The notes under the pieces were generated by a model. It had not been told where the DNA came from, searched no databases, and was given only the letters and a program-made list of their open reading frames with translations. Below are positions 12,109 to 24,700 of a stretch of DNA of 64,000 nt, piece by piece (position 1 is the stretch's first letter; each line of letters starts with the position of its first letter). The stretch comes from Lonicera japonica (Eukaryota; Streptophyta; Magnoliopsida; Dipsacales; Caprifoliaceae). The stretch lies in assembly GCA_021464415.1 (NCBI GenBank), contig CM038471.1, positions 9,513,386 through 9,577,385 on the forward strand. Direction: 5' to 3'. A program made the translations under genes and the position numbers.

Positions 12109-12726
12109 CTACTTCTTCTCCTTGATCATCTGCTTAAACCAGTCCGTCATAGGTTTATAATTATCATCATTATCATCCTCATCCACGACTACTAGACGTA
12201 CCCCCCACCTTTTTACCTCCACTGTGTCTGGGTTTAACGATCTAATACCTACCTCAATTGCACCACGCTCCTTCCAACGACAATGAATGCACCAACTAAA
12301 AAAGTCTAAAGCTCGGAAGCCTATAATCGTATGCTCCAGGCTGGTAATGTTGTCTGTATCCCTGAGGTAAATTCCTTCTTTATATAATGAGTGGTCATGA
12401 CCAAGCTCCATGAACAATAACTCCACTCCGACGTCCGTAATTGGGCCATCATGTCGCAGGCCCGACCAACGTAAATGCGTACGATGGTTTGTTTGCATAT
12501 CCCAGTAAGGGATGTTACATGATTTAACTTTATTTACCACTTCCAAAATGACAAAAAAGCTATACGCCTTGACTTTAGGTTTATGAGGAAGCTTCAACGA
12601 AACTGAATGCCCTGTGAAAGTGTGATTGCAGAACCACTCTGGAATAGTTCTTCCAGGAATTATGATGTTTTCAGGGATATCATACATTGCGTTTTCATGG
12701 ACACTACTATAGCGATTTGCAGGTAT
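12109..12726 (-). CDS. TNL exon 5: post-LRR C-JID domain and C-terminus
   Basis: The exon follows an acceptor (tacatgcag) and begins [20 protein letters not shown]. The motif [19 protein letters not shown] is the hallmark of the C-terminal jelly-roll/Ig-like (C-JID) domain of TNLs, which helps recognise effectors in receptors such as RPP1 and ROQ1. The remainder ([35 protein letters not shown]) is a typical C-JID tail ending in a lysine-rich [10 protein letters not shown] and a TAG. It is phase 0 and open throughout. I see no obvious lesion. Confidence 0.8.
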   Translation of the reverse strand: MPANRYSSVHENAMYDIPENIIIPGRTIPEWFCNHTFTGHSVSLKLPHKPKVKAYSFFVILEVVNKVKSCNIPYWDMQTNHRTHLRWSGLRHDGPITDVGVELLFMELGHDHSLYKEGIYLRDTDNITSLEHTIIGFRALDFFSWCIHCRWKERGAIEVGIRSLNPDTVEVKRWGVRLVVVDEDDNDDNYKPMTDWFKQMIKEKK

Positions 12727-15700
12727 CTGCATGTACCAAGATATTATAGTAAATGAGTTCAATCAGTAAAGACAGTATATGCATATATACATATAGTCAG
12801 GCTCCAGAAAGGACTGCATTTTTTTAACTAAAGAATGGACTACCCCTTTGGAGAGGGTAAATGATTGAATTTTTTTTGATGAAATTTGGTGGGAATGATT
12901 TCCATGATGACTAGATAACTCCACCAAATTTCATTAAAAATTCAACTGAGAAGCGAGTGATCTAAAAATCTAAAATTTCAACAGTTGAAATGCATGTATA
13001 TCAATCTTCACTTCACCCACTTTATGATTGAGTTTTTTGATGAAATTTGGTAGAGTTGATCTACTCATCATGGAGATCATCCTTACTAAGTTTCATCAGA
13101 AAATTCAATCATTTACCCCCTCAAAAGGGAAGTATGTTCTTTAGATAAAAAAATGAAAACCTTTCTGAAGCATGGCTCATATACATATATACTCACACCA
13201 AAAATGCATATGTATGTGTTTATATAGAAGTTAATAAAGAACCTCAAGCTTTCGCTGCAACAATGTACTAGCTACAGTCTCATTCTCTCCATAATCGAGC
13301 AATTTCCTGCAATTTTGGAACCAACAATACCCTAGTTTGCACATGGCAAATCGATCCTTAGAGACTCTCAATGATACACAGTCATTTGCAAACAATCTCC
13401 TTATTCCCGACGGAAGCTCTGGCAGCTCTTGAAGCATTTCACAACGATTCAACTCAAGGTGTGCAAGTTGAGAAAGTTGATTAAGGCTTGGAAGATTTTC
13501 AAATTTGTTTCCTCCAAGATGCAACTTTTTCAAAGAGTACAATGACCCAAGACCATCGGGGCTCACTAACAAATTGCAATCAGTAAGATCTAGCTGTGTT
13601 AACAAAGTTAAACCCCAAATTGGAGGCAACACCAAACTCCTCGTGATTTTTCGACGTTTACTAAGTTGAAACAAAAACTGGAAAACTGAAGTCGATGATT
13701 GAAATGATCTCTTGCGGCAGGATAAAACCTTAAGATTTTTCAAACATTGAATGGAAAGGGGTAGCTCTGTTATAGCAGTTCCATCCAAAAGAAGCTCCTC
13801 TAGACAATCTAAATCCCCCATCTCCTCCGGTAATTTTTCAACTTTTGAGCAACCTGAGAGAATAAGTGATTTTAGATGTTTCAGTTTCCAAAGGGTACAC
13901 GGAAGAATCTCAAGATTTTTGCACCCACGTAAATCTATCAAAACAAGGTTGCGGATGTAACCAATTGACGAGGGTAGCTCTTCTATAGCGGTTTCTTCCA
14001 AATACAGCCGCAATAATTTATCCATATTTTCACGGATCTCTGGGAACTTTTGAAGTTTGACGCAGCCAGAAAGATTAAGAACCTCAAGAGATTCCCAGTG
14101 AATAGCTTCTGGAAGGCTTCTAAGCTTCTCGCACCCAGCCAAATTTAAGCAAACAAGCTTTTTGAAAAATCCAATACATAGGTCAACCATTACCAAACTC
14201 GTACACTTTTGAAGAATCAGTTCCTCAAGATTACAAGCCTCTCCCAAGTGTGAAATCCCGACTAGGTTCTGCGAATAACTAAGGTCAACATATTTAAGTT
14301 TTTTCAGCTTCTTCTTCTTCTGTTATATAAGACCAGCCAAAAAAAAAATTAGTTGGGATTGTAAAAATTAACATGTTCTATATTATTTTATTCAGTCAAG
14401 GATTAGCTAGTACGAAGCAAATTGGATTTGTTTTTCTCTTGTAACATGTATTAATTAAATCACCATGTTCTTTTTTTTTTTTTTTATTTTATGCTTAGTA
14501 TGTTTAACTTTTTTCGTTTATCATTTTTCATACTTCTACGGCCTAAAATTAATTCAGAGCTCGGCTCTATCTTTGAAAAAAATCATAAATTAAGAGAGTA
14601 TGTACCAAATGACCAAATCTCATAAGTGAGTATGAAACACACATGTAGGTGTGGGGTGTCGACTACACCCGAAAAACCTCAAAAAAAAAAAGGATACAAA
14701 AGTAGATAACCAACTCCAATAATAATAATAGAGTTGTGTTTTATTTTTTTAATATTTTAAAACATGATAACATCAATAGTTAGTACTCTGAAAGGTGGAT
14801 TCAGTGGTGGGCTAATCAGGGCCGTGGCCCACCACAACTTTTTTGTTGCACCACTTATGGCCTACTTATTTAACATTTGAGCCCATCGTAGCACTACCCA
14901 TGTTCTTTATTAACATATATTGTATTTAGAAACTTATTTTTCTCAAATTAATATATCATTTTCTTTTCTGAACATCTCAAATTAAAAGTCTCAATCTTTT
15001 GTGTACTTATTTAACATATGAGCTCATCATAGCACTATCCAAGTTCTTTAGTAACATGTATTGTCTTTAGAAACTTATTTTTCTCAAATTAATATTTCAC
15101 TTTCTTTTCTGAACGACTCAAATTAAAAGTCTCAATCTTTTGTGCCTAACATAATATAAGTATACAAGTCAAAGTAAAATTCCTAATTCAAGACAAAAAG
15201 TATCGGTCTTAGTTTAGTATATCACTCTTGCCCGCTTTAAACTTATATATGTATTAATTTATATCTAATCTTTCACCCCAAACTTATAAAGTTATACTCT
15301 GACTATATGACAAAGTTGATCTACTTATATACAGCCAAGCTCCAGAAAGAGTTTCATTATTTTAACTAAAGAACTGACTTCCATTTTTGAGGGGGTTAAT
15401 GGTTGGATTTTTAGGTGAATTTTTTTTTGGGTGGGGGGGGGGGGGGGCGATCTCCATGATGAGTATATTAACTCCACCAAATTTCATAAGAAAATTCAAC
15501 CGGCAAGTAGGTTAAAAAATCCAGTCTAAAAATCTAAATTTTAGACGACCAAAATCTCACACACCTATTTCCTAATTAAATTTTTTGATGAAATTTGGTA
15601 AGTTGATCTACTCATCATGGAGATCATCCCCACAAAATTTCATCTAAATACTCAACCATTTACCTCGTCAAAATAGGAAGTCTGTTATTTAATTAAAAGA

Positions 15701-18700
15701 AGGAAACCCTTTTTGGAGCTTGAATGTATAAATCTATATCTACACTTTGTTGAATCTTAAAATTTTCTAATTGTTCAAATTGGATTTGTAAAACATAGTT
15801 TATACTCATTTTTGTATAAAAAATTTATAAGAAAGGCGTACGCCTTTTATGCATTTTTAACGAGGCTTACGCCTTTTTTTTAAAGACTGGCCCAAAACTA
15901 CGCCGTCATAACTCAAAGTTCTCAAATCAAAAATGTCGAAATAGAGAGAGAGAGAGATGCCAACAAAAATCGAAGCATCTAGCAGAGAAAGGGGTGGAAC
16001 TCGGAAGAACATAACATACGAGAAGCAAGTTAGGGTTTCTAATTTTGTTCAAGTTAGGGTTTCAACTTTCAAGCACCTTGTGATGTGATCCGGCCTAGCT
16101 CCAGTTTCTATTCAATCATGGTGGTTCGTGGCATTTCAAATGATGATCCACACAAGATGGCAAGCAAGGATAGAGCATGGAAATTCAAAAGGAATTCCAT
16201 ATAATTTCATATGCTTAATGCAATAAGCTTGAATGATAATCATGCATTCCAAGGAGTTCCAAAAGATTGGGCATTGGAGTTTAAGATGAAGAAAGCCCGA
16301 AGTTAAAAGGTGAAGAAATCAGAAGAAGTGTTTGCTTAAAGCGTGAGCACGCTAAAGCTGGGAGTTGTGACAAAAAAGGCAGAAGTACTGTTTTGATAAG
16401 GCGCGGGCACACCTTAAAGTTCGAAATTCAGCCTTATTTTTCTAGCGTGTTCTCACGACCGGCTAACGAAGAATGTAATTAATTTTATTATTATTTTGGC
16501 AGCTTCTTTATTTCTTTAATTGGCCTTTTATTTTAATTAGGAGATAATATCTAGTTTGTTTCCTTTTTATTAGGATTCCTATTTTAGTAGGAAATAACTT
16601 CCTTATTGTTTTAGGATTCTATTGTTTTGTTTACTCCTATTTAAAGGAGGCACAATATTGTTTTATTAATCAAGTTAAGTTATGAATACAACTATGATTG
16701 GAGAGTTTTCTCTTTGTGTTCTTTAAAAACATGTTGAGCATGGTGAATTGACTAATTCACGTGTTTCTTGACTTATCAATCTAGCATCCACACTAGATTG
16801 TGGCGTCATTCACTATATCGAGGTTTGCGCTTCTTTAAGCGTTGGGTTTAGATTTCCATTATTCCACCTATTCGTCCTATTCCAAGGTTCTAGTCTCAAT
16901 ATAGACTACGGGTCAAGGATTCACAAACGAACTGGTTAAGAGTACGATCCGGAATCGCGTCATTGGTATCAGAAGGGTTCGCATCATTGGTATCAGAGCG
17001 AACTTCTACTCCAGGTTATCTATCTTTTATTTTTTTGTTATTTCAATTCTATAGCCCTAATCTTTGATTCTGCGAATTGGGATTCCCTATCTTTGATTTA
17101 GGGTTTGTTTTGAAAAAAAAAAAAGTGGGCAGTGAATACTGATATCATGAATATTTTAAAAAAAAAGTGTGAACAGTGAATAGTGATTTCATGAACAGTG
17201 AAAAAAAAATTTCAATTTCTTGAAACCTTATAATTAAATTTCTCATTGTTTGGGGTTTGATATTGCGGCGCCATTGCTCATAATAGAAGTCAAATTCCTT
17301 GAACCCTAGAAGTTGTTTATTTTAATGATATTAGGGTTTAAAGCGCTGCGAATTGATTTGATTTGAGATTGAAAATTGTGAACTCTTGAAAGTTGAAAAT
17401 TCGAAACCCTAGGTTATTCATTGATACTTATTGTTGGGTTTTATCTTGTGATTTTGAATTCATATAAATTCCGTTTAGTTGGGAAATCTAGAAGACCCTA
17501 GAAATTTTTTATTGCTATACTCGTAGGGCTTGATATTCATTGGTGTTTTGTTTGAAATTCTGCTATAATTGTTCTAGCAATTCTAGAAACTCGTTTGGCT
17601 TATTAATATTGCTAGAATTTGGTTTCTTGAGTCTTAGCATTACATTGTGAAGGCACTCAGTCTAATTATTGGGTGTGCGATTGGTTGTTGGGGACTTGTG
17701 ACAAATTCATATTGTTCAACTTGTTTAAAAGAGTTCCAAAGAGAAATTGCGAGGTTATCAATATTTTGTGTGCTAAACACGAGCGATAAAATCAGAGTGA
17801 CATAACTCAAGTGAAACACGTAAGGGAGTGCTGTGAGGAAAATTTATTTTCTTTATTTGTACTAATCCTTGTTTTGTACTAATTTTGAACAAAGTTGGCG
17901 TGATGAGGAGTTTAAAAGGGATAGCGCATGAGTAAGAAATCTAGAAATTAAAAGGCAAAGGCAGTTAAGTGACACTCCTAACGAGGGAAGGAGAAAACAA
18001 AATTTAAGTAGTTTCAAGAAGAAGAAATCTTCCATGTTTGAGGATGAAGATTGCTATAGGTTTGAGGAGATGGTTGCTACAGCCTATGAGCAAGCTAAGA
18101 GGAGGAGCAAATCATTGCCTAGCCAAATGCCGAATGAAGTTAAATCCAAAGCACCCGTGGAGAGTACAGCTTCCATTGAATCTATGTCATCATTGAAGAT
18201 CATGGAAACTAACCAGTTCGAAGAAATTGAGGAACAAGCCGTAGAAGGTGAATTGCTAGCTAAATGTGGTGACCCAAGTGTGCGAGCTAATGTATTTCGA
18301 ACTAGATGCCTCGTGCAAGAGAAGGTGTGTAGTTTGATAATTTATGGGGGATTTTGCTCGAACTTTGCTAGCACTATAATGATTGAGAAGTTGAATATGC
18401 TTACGTTCAAGCACCCGTGTCCTTATAAGTTGCAATGGCTAAATGATAATGGAGTGATAAGGGTGAACGAGCAAGTGCTTATTTCTCTTAGCATTGGGAA
18501 GTACAAGGATGAAGTTTTATGCGATGTGGTTCCAATGCAAGCCGACCATATGATTTTGGGTCGACAATGGCAGCTTCATAGGCAAGTCAATTACAACCGC
18601 ATTTCCAATAAATACTCTTTCAAGATGAATGGGAAAACCATTACTCTTGTTCCATTGCCACCAAAGCAAGCTCATGAAGATCAAATGAAGTTACAAAAGG

Positions 18701-21700
18701 AGAGTGATCAAAAGAGAGAAAGTGAGCAAAAGAAAGAGTGTAGTGAGCAAAAGAAAAAAAGTGGCAAGGAAAAGAAAGAGAGTATAGAAAGAAAAAGAAT
18801 AGAGAATGAGATCTCAGGCGAGTGCAAAGAAAAGGATTGCGAGAAAAAAGAAACTCAATTAATAGTCATTGAGGGGCAGCTTGAGAGAAAAATAAAAGAG
18901 AGTGATGAAAAGAGAGAGGCTGAGGTAAAAGAGAGAGAAAAGGAAATTTTAGTGGCCTCTAGTGAGAATGAGTCTGAGGGGAGACAAAAGAATTGTTGTA
19001 CAAAAATGAGTAGGGAGGTATTTTTAAATACTAACAAATTTAACCTAGATTTGCAAATTTCTATTTTGTCTTCAATGCAGGAAATTGTTGGCCAAAGCCA
19101 AGGGCAAGTGGAGTTAGAACATGGCAAGCAAGTTCTAAGGCAAGGTTTTGGTGAGTTTTTTAAGTTGGAGTTGGTAAGTTGTTCTCCGAAGAAATTATTT
19201 GGATTCAAAATTAAGTGTGGATTGTTTGAATGGGTAACTAACTCTATGAATTTGAATAATGCTTTTGTGAGTTTAAATAATCAAAATTTTGAGCCATTCT
19301 TGGGAAAAATTGTTTTGAAAGGCTTTGATCATTGGAATATCACATTGTCATGTAGCAATAGTAGTTTGAATTATTACTTATCGATTAGTTGGAATGATCA
19401 ATTGCTTATGATGAATTTTGATGAGCTAACCGCTGACCTCAAGAAGTGCACTCTTGGCACGAATGAGACTATGTTTCTTTTCTTTGATGAGAGTGTTGTA
19501 GGCAAGCCGGATTTAGCGGGGGAGTTGAATAGCATGGTAGCCGTGGAGCTTAATGAGTTCGAGAGGAATACAAAGATCATTTGCAGAGGAGATCAAGGAA
19601 TTTCCAAAGCAGCCATGGAAGCGAGGAGGATCTTTGCAAAGGGAAGAGAAGAGATTATAGCCAAAGAACAAGAGCTGAAAGTTGATGAAGTGGACCATGT
19701 AGACTTCATTGGAGTGGACAAGTACAATTTCCATCCGTGACATCAGCTGGGAAGTTTCTTCAATGAATTACGGAGGATCGAGTTGAAGATTGACAATGTT
19801 GAGCATATTGCCTTCATTGGAGTTGATCGCTTTGATGTCCATCCAAACTTTCTATTGATAGAATTCTTCAACAAGTTGCGGAGGATCGCATTGCAACATG
19901 GTTTGAACTTCAAGGAGTTTTGCTTTACAAGGAGAATTAAGCGTTGAAGATATTCAAAATATTTGTTTTCATGGCAAAGAAGAAAAGAATTATCTCATGT
20001 TGAGTTCCAAAGGAATAAAAAGTATTCGAAGTACTTGTTCTTTTGGCATGGGAGATTCCAAGTTCCAAAACTACATTTGAATGTCGAAGTTGTTAAAGAT
20101 TGGTTGACTCGAGGGATGGGTAGGCCAGATTCGAGGACGAATCTTCTTGAAGAGGAGGGGTATGATGTAATCCGGCCTAGCTCCAGTTCCTATTTAATCA
20201 TGGTGGTTCGTGGCATTCCAAATAATGATCCACACATGATGGCAAGCAAGGATAGAACATGAAAATTCAAAAGGAATTCCATACAATTTCATATGCTTGA
20301 TGCAATAAGCTTGAATGATAATCATGCATTCCAAGGAGTTCCAAAAGATTGGGCATTGGAGTTTAAGATGAAGAAAGCCCGAAGTTAAAAGGTGAAGAAA
20401 TCAGAAGAAGTGTTTGCTTAAAGCGTGGGCACGCTAAAGCTGGGAGTTGTGACCAAAAAGGCAGAAATACTGTTTTGATAAGGCACGGGCACGCCGTAAA
20501 GTCCGAAATTCAGCCTTATTTTTCTAGCGTGTTCTCATGACCGGCTAACGAAGAATGTAATTAGTTTTATTATTATTTTGGCAGCTTCTTTATTTCTTTA
20601 ATAAGCCTTTTATTTTAATTAGGAGATAATATCTAGTTTGTTTCCTTTTTATTAGGATTCCTATTTTAATAGGAAATAGTTTCCTTATTGTTTTAGGATT
20701 CTATTGTTTTGTTTACTCCTATTTAAATGAGGCACAATATTGTTTTATTAATCAAGTTAAGTTATGAATACAATTATGATTGGAGAGTTTTCTCTTTGTG
20801 TTCTTTAAGAACATGTTGAGCATGGTGAATTGATTAATTCACGTGTTTCTTGACTTCTCAATCTAGCATCCACACTAGATTGTGGCATCATTCACTATAC
20901 CGAGGTTCGCGCTTCTTTAAGTGTTGGGTTTAGGTTTCCATTATTCCATCTATTCGTCCTATTCCAAGGTTCTAGTCTCAATATAGGAGTACGATCCGGA
21001 ATCGCGTCATTGGTGTCAGAAGGGTTTGTGTCACCTTGTGGGCAGAACAAATAGAGCTTCAACTTTCAACTTTCAACTTCCATCCAAGCTATACTCTATT
21101 TTTCTTTTTGAATTTAGATAGAAAAAATCAAGTTTTCATTATCAATTTAAGCTCCCTCATAGGCTGCCATTTTAATTCGAGTTTTCATTATCAATTTAGG
21201 CTCCCTCATTGGCTACCATTTTAGTTAACAATTATTAATTTAGTGTTTGTGAATGCTTCCTTTCATTATCAAATTCGTGTTTGTGAATGCTTAAGCGAAG
21301 CAAAGTACCTTGAATTCAGCCTTCAAAAAAAAGCAAAGGAATGATGTTTGTAGGAAGGTAGGGCGTCTTGTATTTGATTGTATACTTCCTTTCAATATTT
21401 TTTTTATAAGAAAAAGAACTACATTAAATAAGAAAGACGAGTACAATGAGCACAATCAAAGAACACATTGGATGAGAAATCCAACTGAGCACCTAGAATC
21501 TAACAAAAAACAACAAAACAACAAGAAGCCTCCTACACTGAAAGGAAACAAAAAGGGTCTAAACAAAATAGAAAATTATCCAAGGAATTAAAAATCTTGG
21601 CAACTTTAGCCCATAGACCCATAATGCAGCACACCATTAACCAAATATCTTCCACATTACTGAAACGATCTTCAAAAATTCTCCTATTCCTCTCAATCCA

Positions 21701-24700
21701 TAAAAACCACACTATAGCATGCACAAAAAACTTCCAAATATCCTTATGTACCCCATAAGTAGCCTTTTTGAAAAACCAACAGATCAATACCAATAAAATC
21801 AGACCATGAACCGGGAACAACCCCTTCAAAACCAAAACAAATAAAAGCCTTGGCCTAAATCCTGCTAGAGAATTCACAATGAAGAAGAAAATGATCTGCA
21901 AATTCGCCAGCTTTCTGACAAAGAACACACCATGAATGAGAGATGGACAAATGAGGTCTTCTATATTGTAACCTATAAAGCGTATTAATTTTGCCACATA
22001 CTACAAGCCGATTGAAGATCTTAATCTTGGTGGGAACACTACATTTCCAAATGAAATCAAAGTGGGGGAATTTTGGCTCCTAGTTAGAATCTAGTAAAGA
22101 TTCTAAAAAGGATTTACTAGAAAATACTCTAGAAATATAAGCCTTCCAAACCCCTTTATCATCTATAACCTGATTAAATTAATAACTCTCGAGTCTGCCC
22201 ATAAGAGAAAAGACTTCCTGAGAAAAGACTTCCTCACTCTCTCTATCATTCAAGTTTTTGAAAAAATTAAAATCCCAGTTCATACCATTGGCCGGATCCT
22301 ATTTGATAAATGCTTTAATGAGTCTTCCTTTATTATGGGATAACTAAAACAATCGTGGATAACCACTACAAAGAGGAGAATTACCAAGCCAACAATCTTC
22401 CCAAAATCTTACTTTATCCCCTTTCCTAACTGTCAAAGCTATTCTTTTTTCAAAGAGATCCCACACACTAATAATAGATTTCCAAGGAGATTTGAGAGTA
22501 GCTTTAGGATCTGCCTTTAGTATCGAATCATTAAAAGAAATACCGTGTTTACTAACTATTATAAAATGCCAAAGGGAGTTCTTCTCGAGAGTTAATCTCC
22601 ACAACCATTTACCAAGAAGAGCAATATTCTTATTTAGCAAATTACCCACGCCTAATCCACCTTGTTTTTTGGACTTTGACACTATTTCCCAACTAACAAG
22701 GTGATCTTTATTGCCTTCCCGTTTGCCTTCCCAAAAGAAATTACGCATCAACCGTTCCAACACTACTGCTACTTGACAAGGGTTTTTAAAATTTGACATG
22801 TAATATAAAGGAATACTACCCAAAACCGATTGAAGAAGAGTCAATCTACCTCCTCTAGAGAGGTGACTTTTAAACCAATTTTCTAACCTCTTAGATATTC
22901 TCTCTACAACAGGATCCAAAAAGGCTAAAGATTTCGTATTGCCGCCGAGTGGAAGCCCAAGATAATTCAGCTGCTAATTCCCAACCGAACAACCCAAACA
23001 ATTAGCAATAGATTCTAATTTGTCAGAGGCAATATTTATTCCTGCCACTATGCTCTTCACCATATTTAATTTTAACCCCGAGACCAAAGTGAAGACCTCC
23101 ACCACCTTAGTTAGATTTTTGATAATCTCCTTAGTGATGACCTCCACCACAAAAAAATTACTATCATTTGCGAATTGAAGGTGAGATAGTCTTACTTTAT
23201 TAGTGCTGATTTCAAATCCTTTGATGATCGAAAAATCACATGCCTGTTTGACCCATCTACTAAGCACGTCCCCAACAACTATAAAGAGAAAAGGAGACAG
23301 CAGGTTGCCTTGACATAATCCTCTAGATGCTCCAAAATGTCCCCACGGCTTACCATTTATCATCATAGAAAAGTTTGCCGAAGAAAGACTTCCCCTAATC
23401 CATCGTCTCCACTTCCAACCAAAGCCTTTTTTGCACAAAATAAAGTCTAAGAAATCCCAATGTACATGATCATACGCCTTCTCAAAATCTATTTTGAAGA
23501 TAATACCTTCTTTTTCCTTAGACCGGTATTCCTCCACAGCTTCATTAGGAATTAAGGTTAAATCTAGAATCTACCTTCCTTTGTATAAAAGCAAATTGAG
23601 TAGAATAAATCGTACTTTCCAAAACCTGTTTCAACCGCAAAGAAAGAACTTTTGCTACCACTTTATACAAAGAAGTAACCAAACTGATTGGACGGAAATC
23701 TCTAGTACAGATTGAATTAAGCTTCTTCGGAATCAAGCATATGTATGTAGCGTTCATTCTTGCATTCACTGAACCATTTTCAAAGAATTCCTTAAAAACC
23801 AACAATAAATCATCTTTAATAATCTCCCAACAGTCCTAAAGAACTGCCATAGAGAAGCCGTCCAGACCTGGTGCTTTATTTCTATCATAAGAGAATCGAG
23901 CCAATTTTATCTCCTCCTCCTCCTCCTCCTCAAAAGGACGTTCCAATCTGAGACTGCTATCATTATCTATACAACCCCAATCCAAACCCTCGATGCCTAA
24001 ACTTGGACCACAATCATCATTGTATAAATGTTCAAAGAAAGAAACCATCTCTTTAACAATCTCTTCTTCCGTTAAAAGTAAATCCCCACTGTCATTTTCA
24101 AGCTTGCAAATTAGCTTGTCAGTTTTCCTCCCACTTGCTATTCTATGGAACAATTTTGAATTATTATCCCATTCCTTGACTCCTATAATTTTTGCTTTCT
24201 GGTTCCACGAAATCTCTTCTTTCAATAGCACCGACTCCAATCTTTTCTTCATATCACCTCTAATACTTCTGCCTTGTTCATTTAAAACACCTTCCTCTTC
24301 CTTTCTATCTCACTCACCAATTTGAATAATAATAGCATTATTTTCCAATCTAATGACACCAAACACCTCCTTATTCCATTTTTTTTACTTCCCTTTTTAC
24401 TCTACTTAATTTCTCCATGAATTTAAAACTCGCCCAACCTACCCCCGAATATCCATCCCACCATTGTTTGAACATGATTTTGAAATCTTTCTGTTCCAGT
24501 CACATATTTCAAATCTGAATGGAATAGGGCCCCATTTAAAGTTGATCGTATCGAGCACTAATAGACAATGATCAGAAGTAACCCTAAATAGAGATTCTTG
24601 TCTGACTATTTTAAATATATCTTCCCATCCTACGGTGAACATGAATCTATCCAATCTTGCACAAGCGAGTCTTGCCCTCAAATTAGACCAGGTATAATCC

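Larger units (their letters stand above)
16081..21033 (+). mobile_element. Ty3/gypsy-type LTR retrotransposon, internally deleted
   Basis: Two LTRs (16081-16986 and 20163-21033) begin TG and end CA, and a 5-bp TSD ccttg flanks the element (16076-16080, 21034-21038). An initiator-Met tRNA primer-binding site (PBS) follows the 5' LTR, and a purine tract (gaagaggaggggta, ~20149-20162) precedes the 3' LTR. One 568-codon ORF lies between them, with gag, RNase H and integrase missing. Total is 4,953 bp. It inserted into the hAT relic at ~16.08 kb. Confidence 0.93.

Noticed and set aside
14805..14845. cagtggtgggctaatcaggg as the end of another hAT element
   Set aside because: It resembles a hAT terminus, but no opposite end or 8-bp duplication was found nearby.
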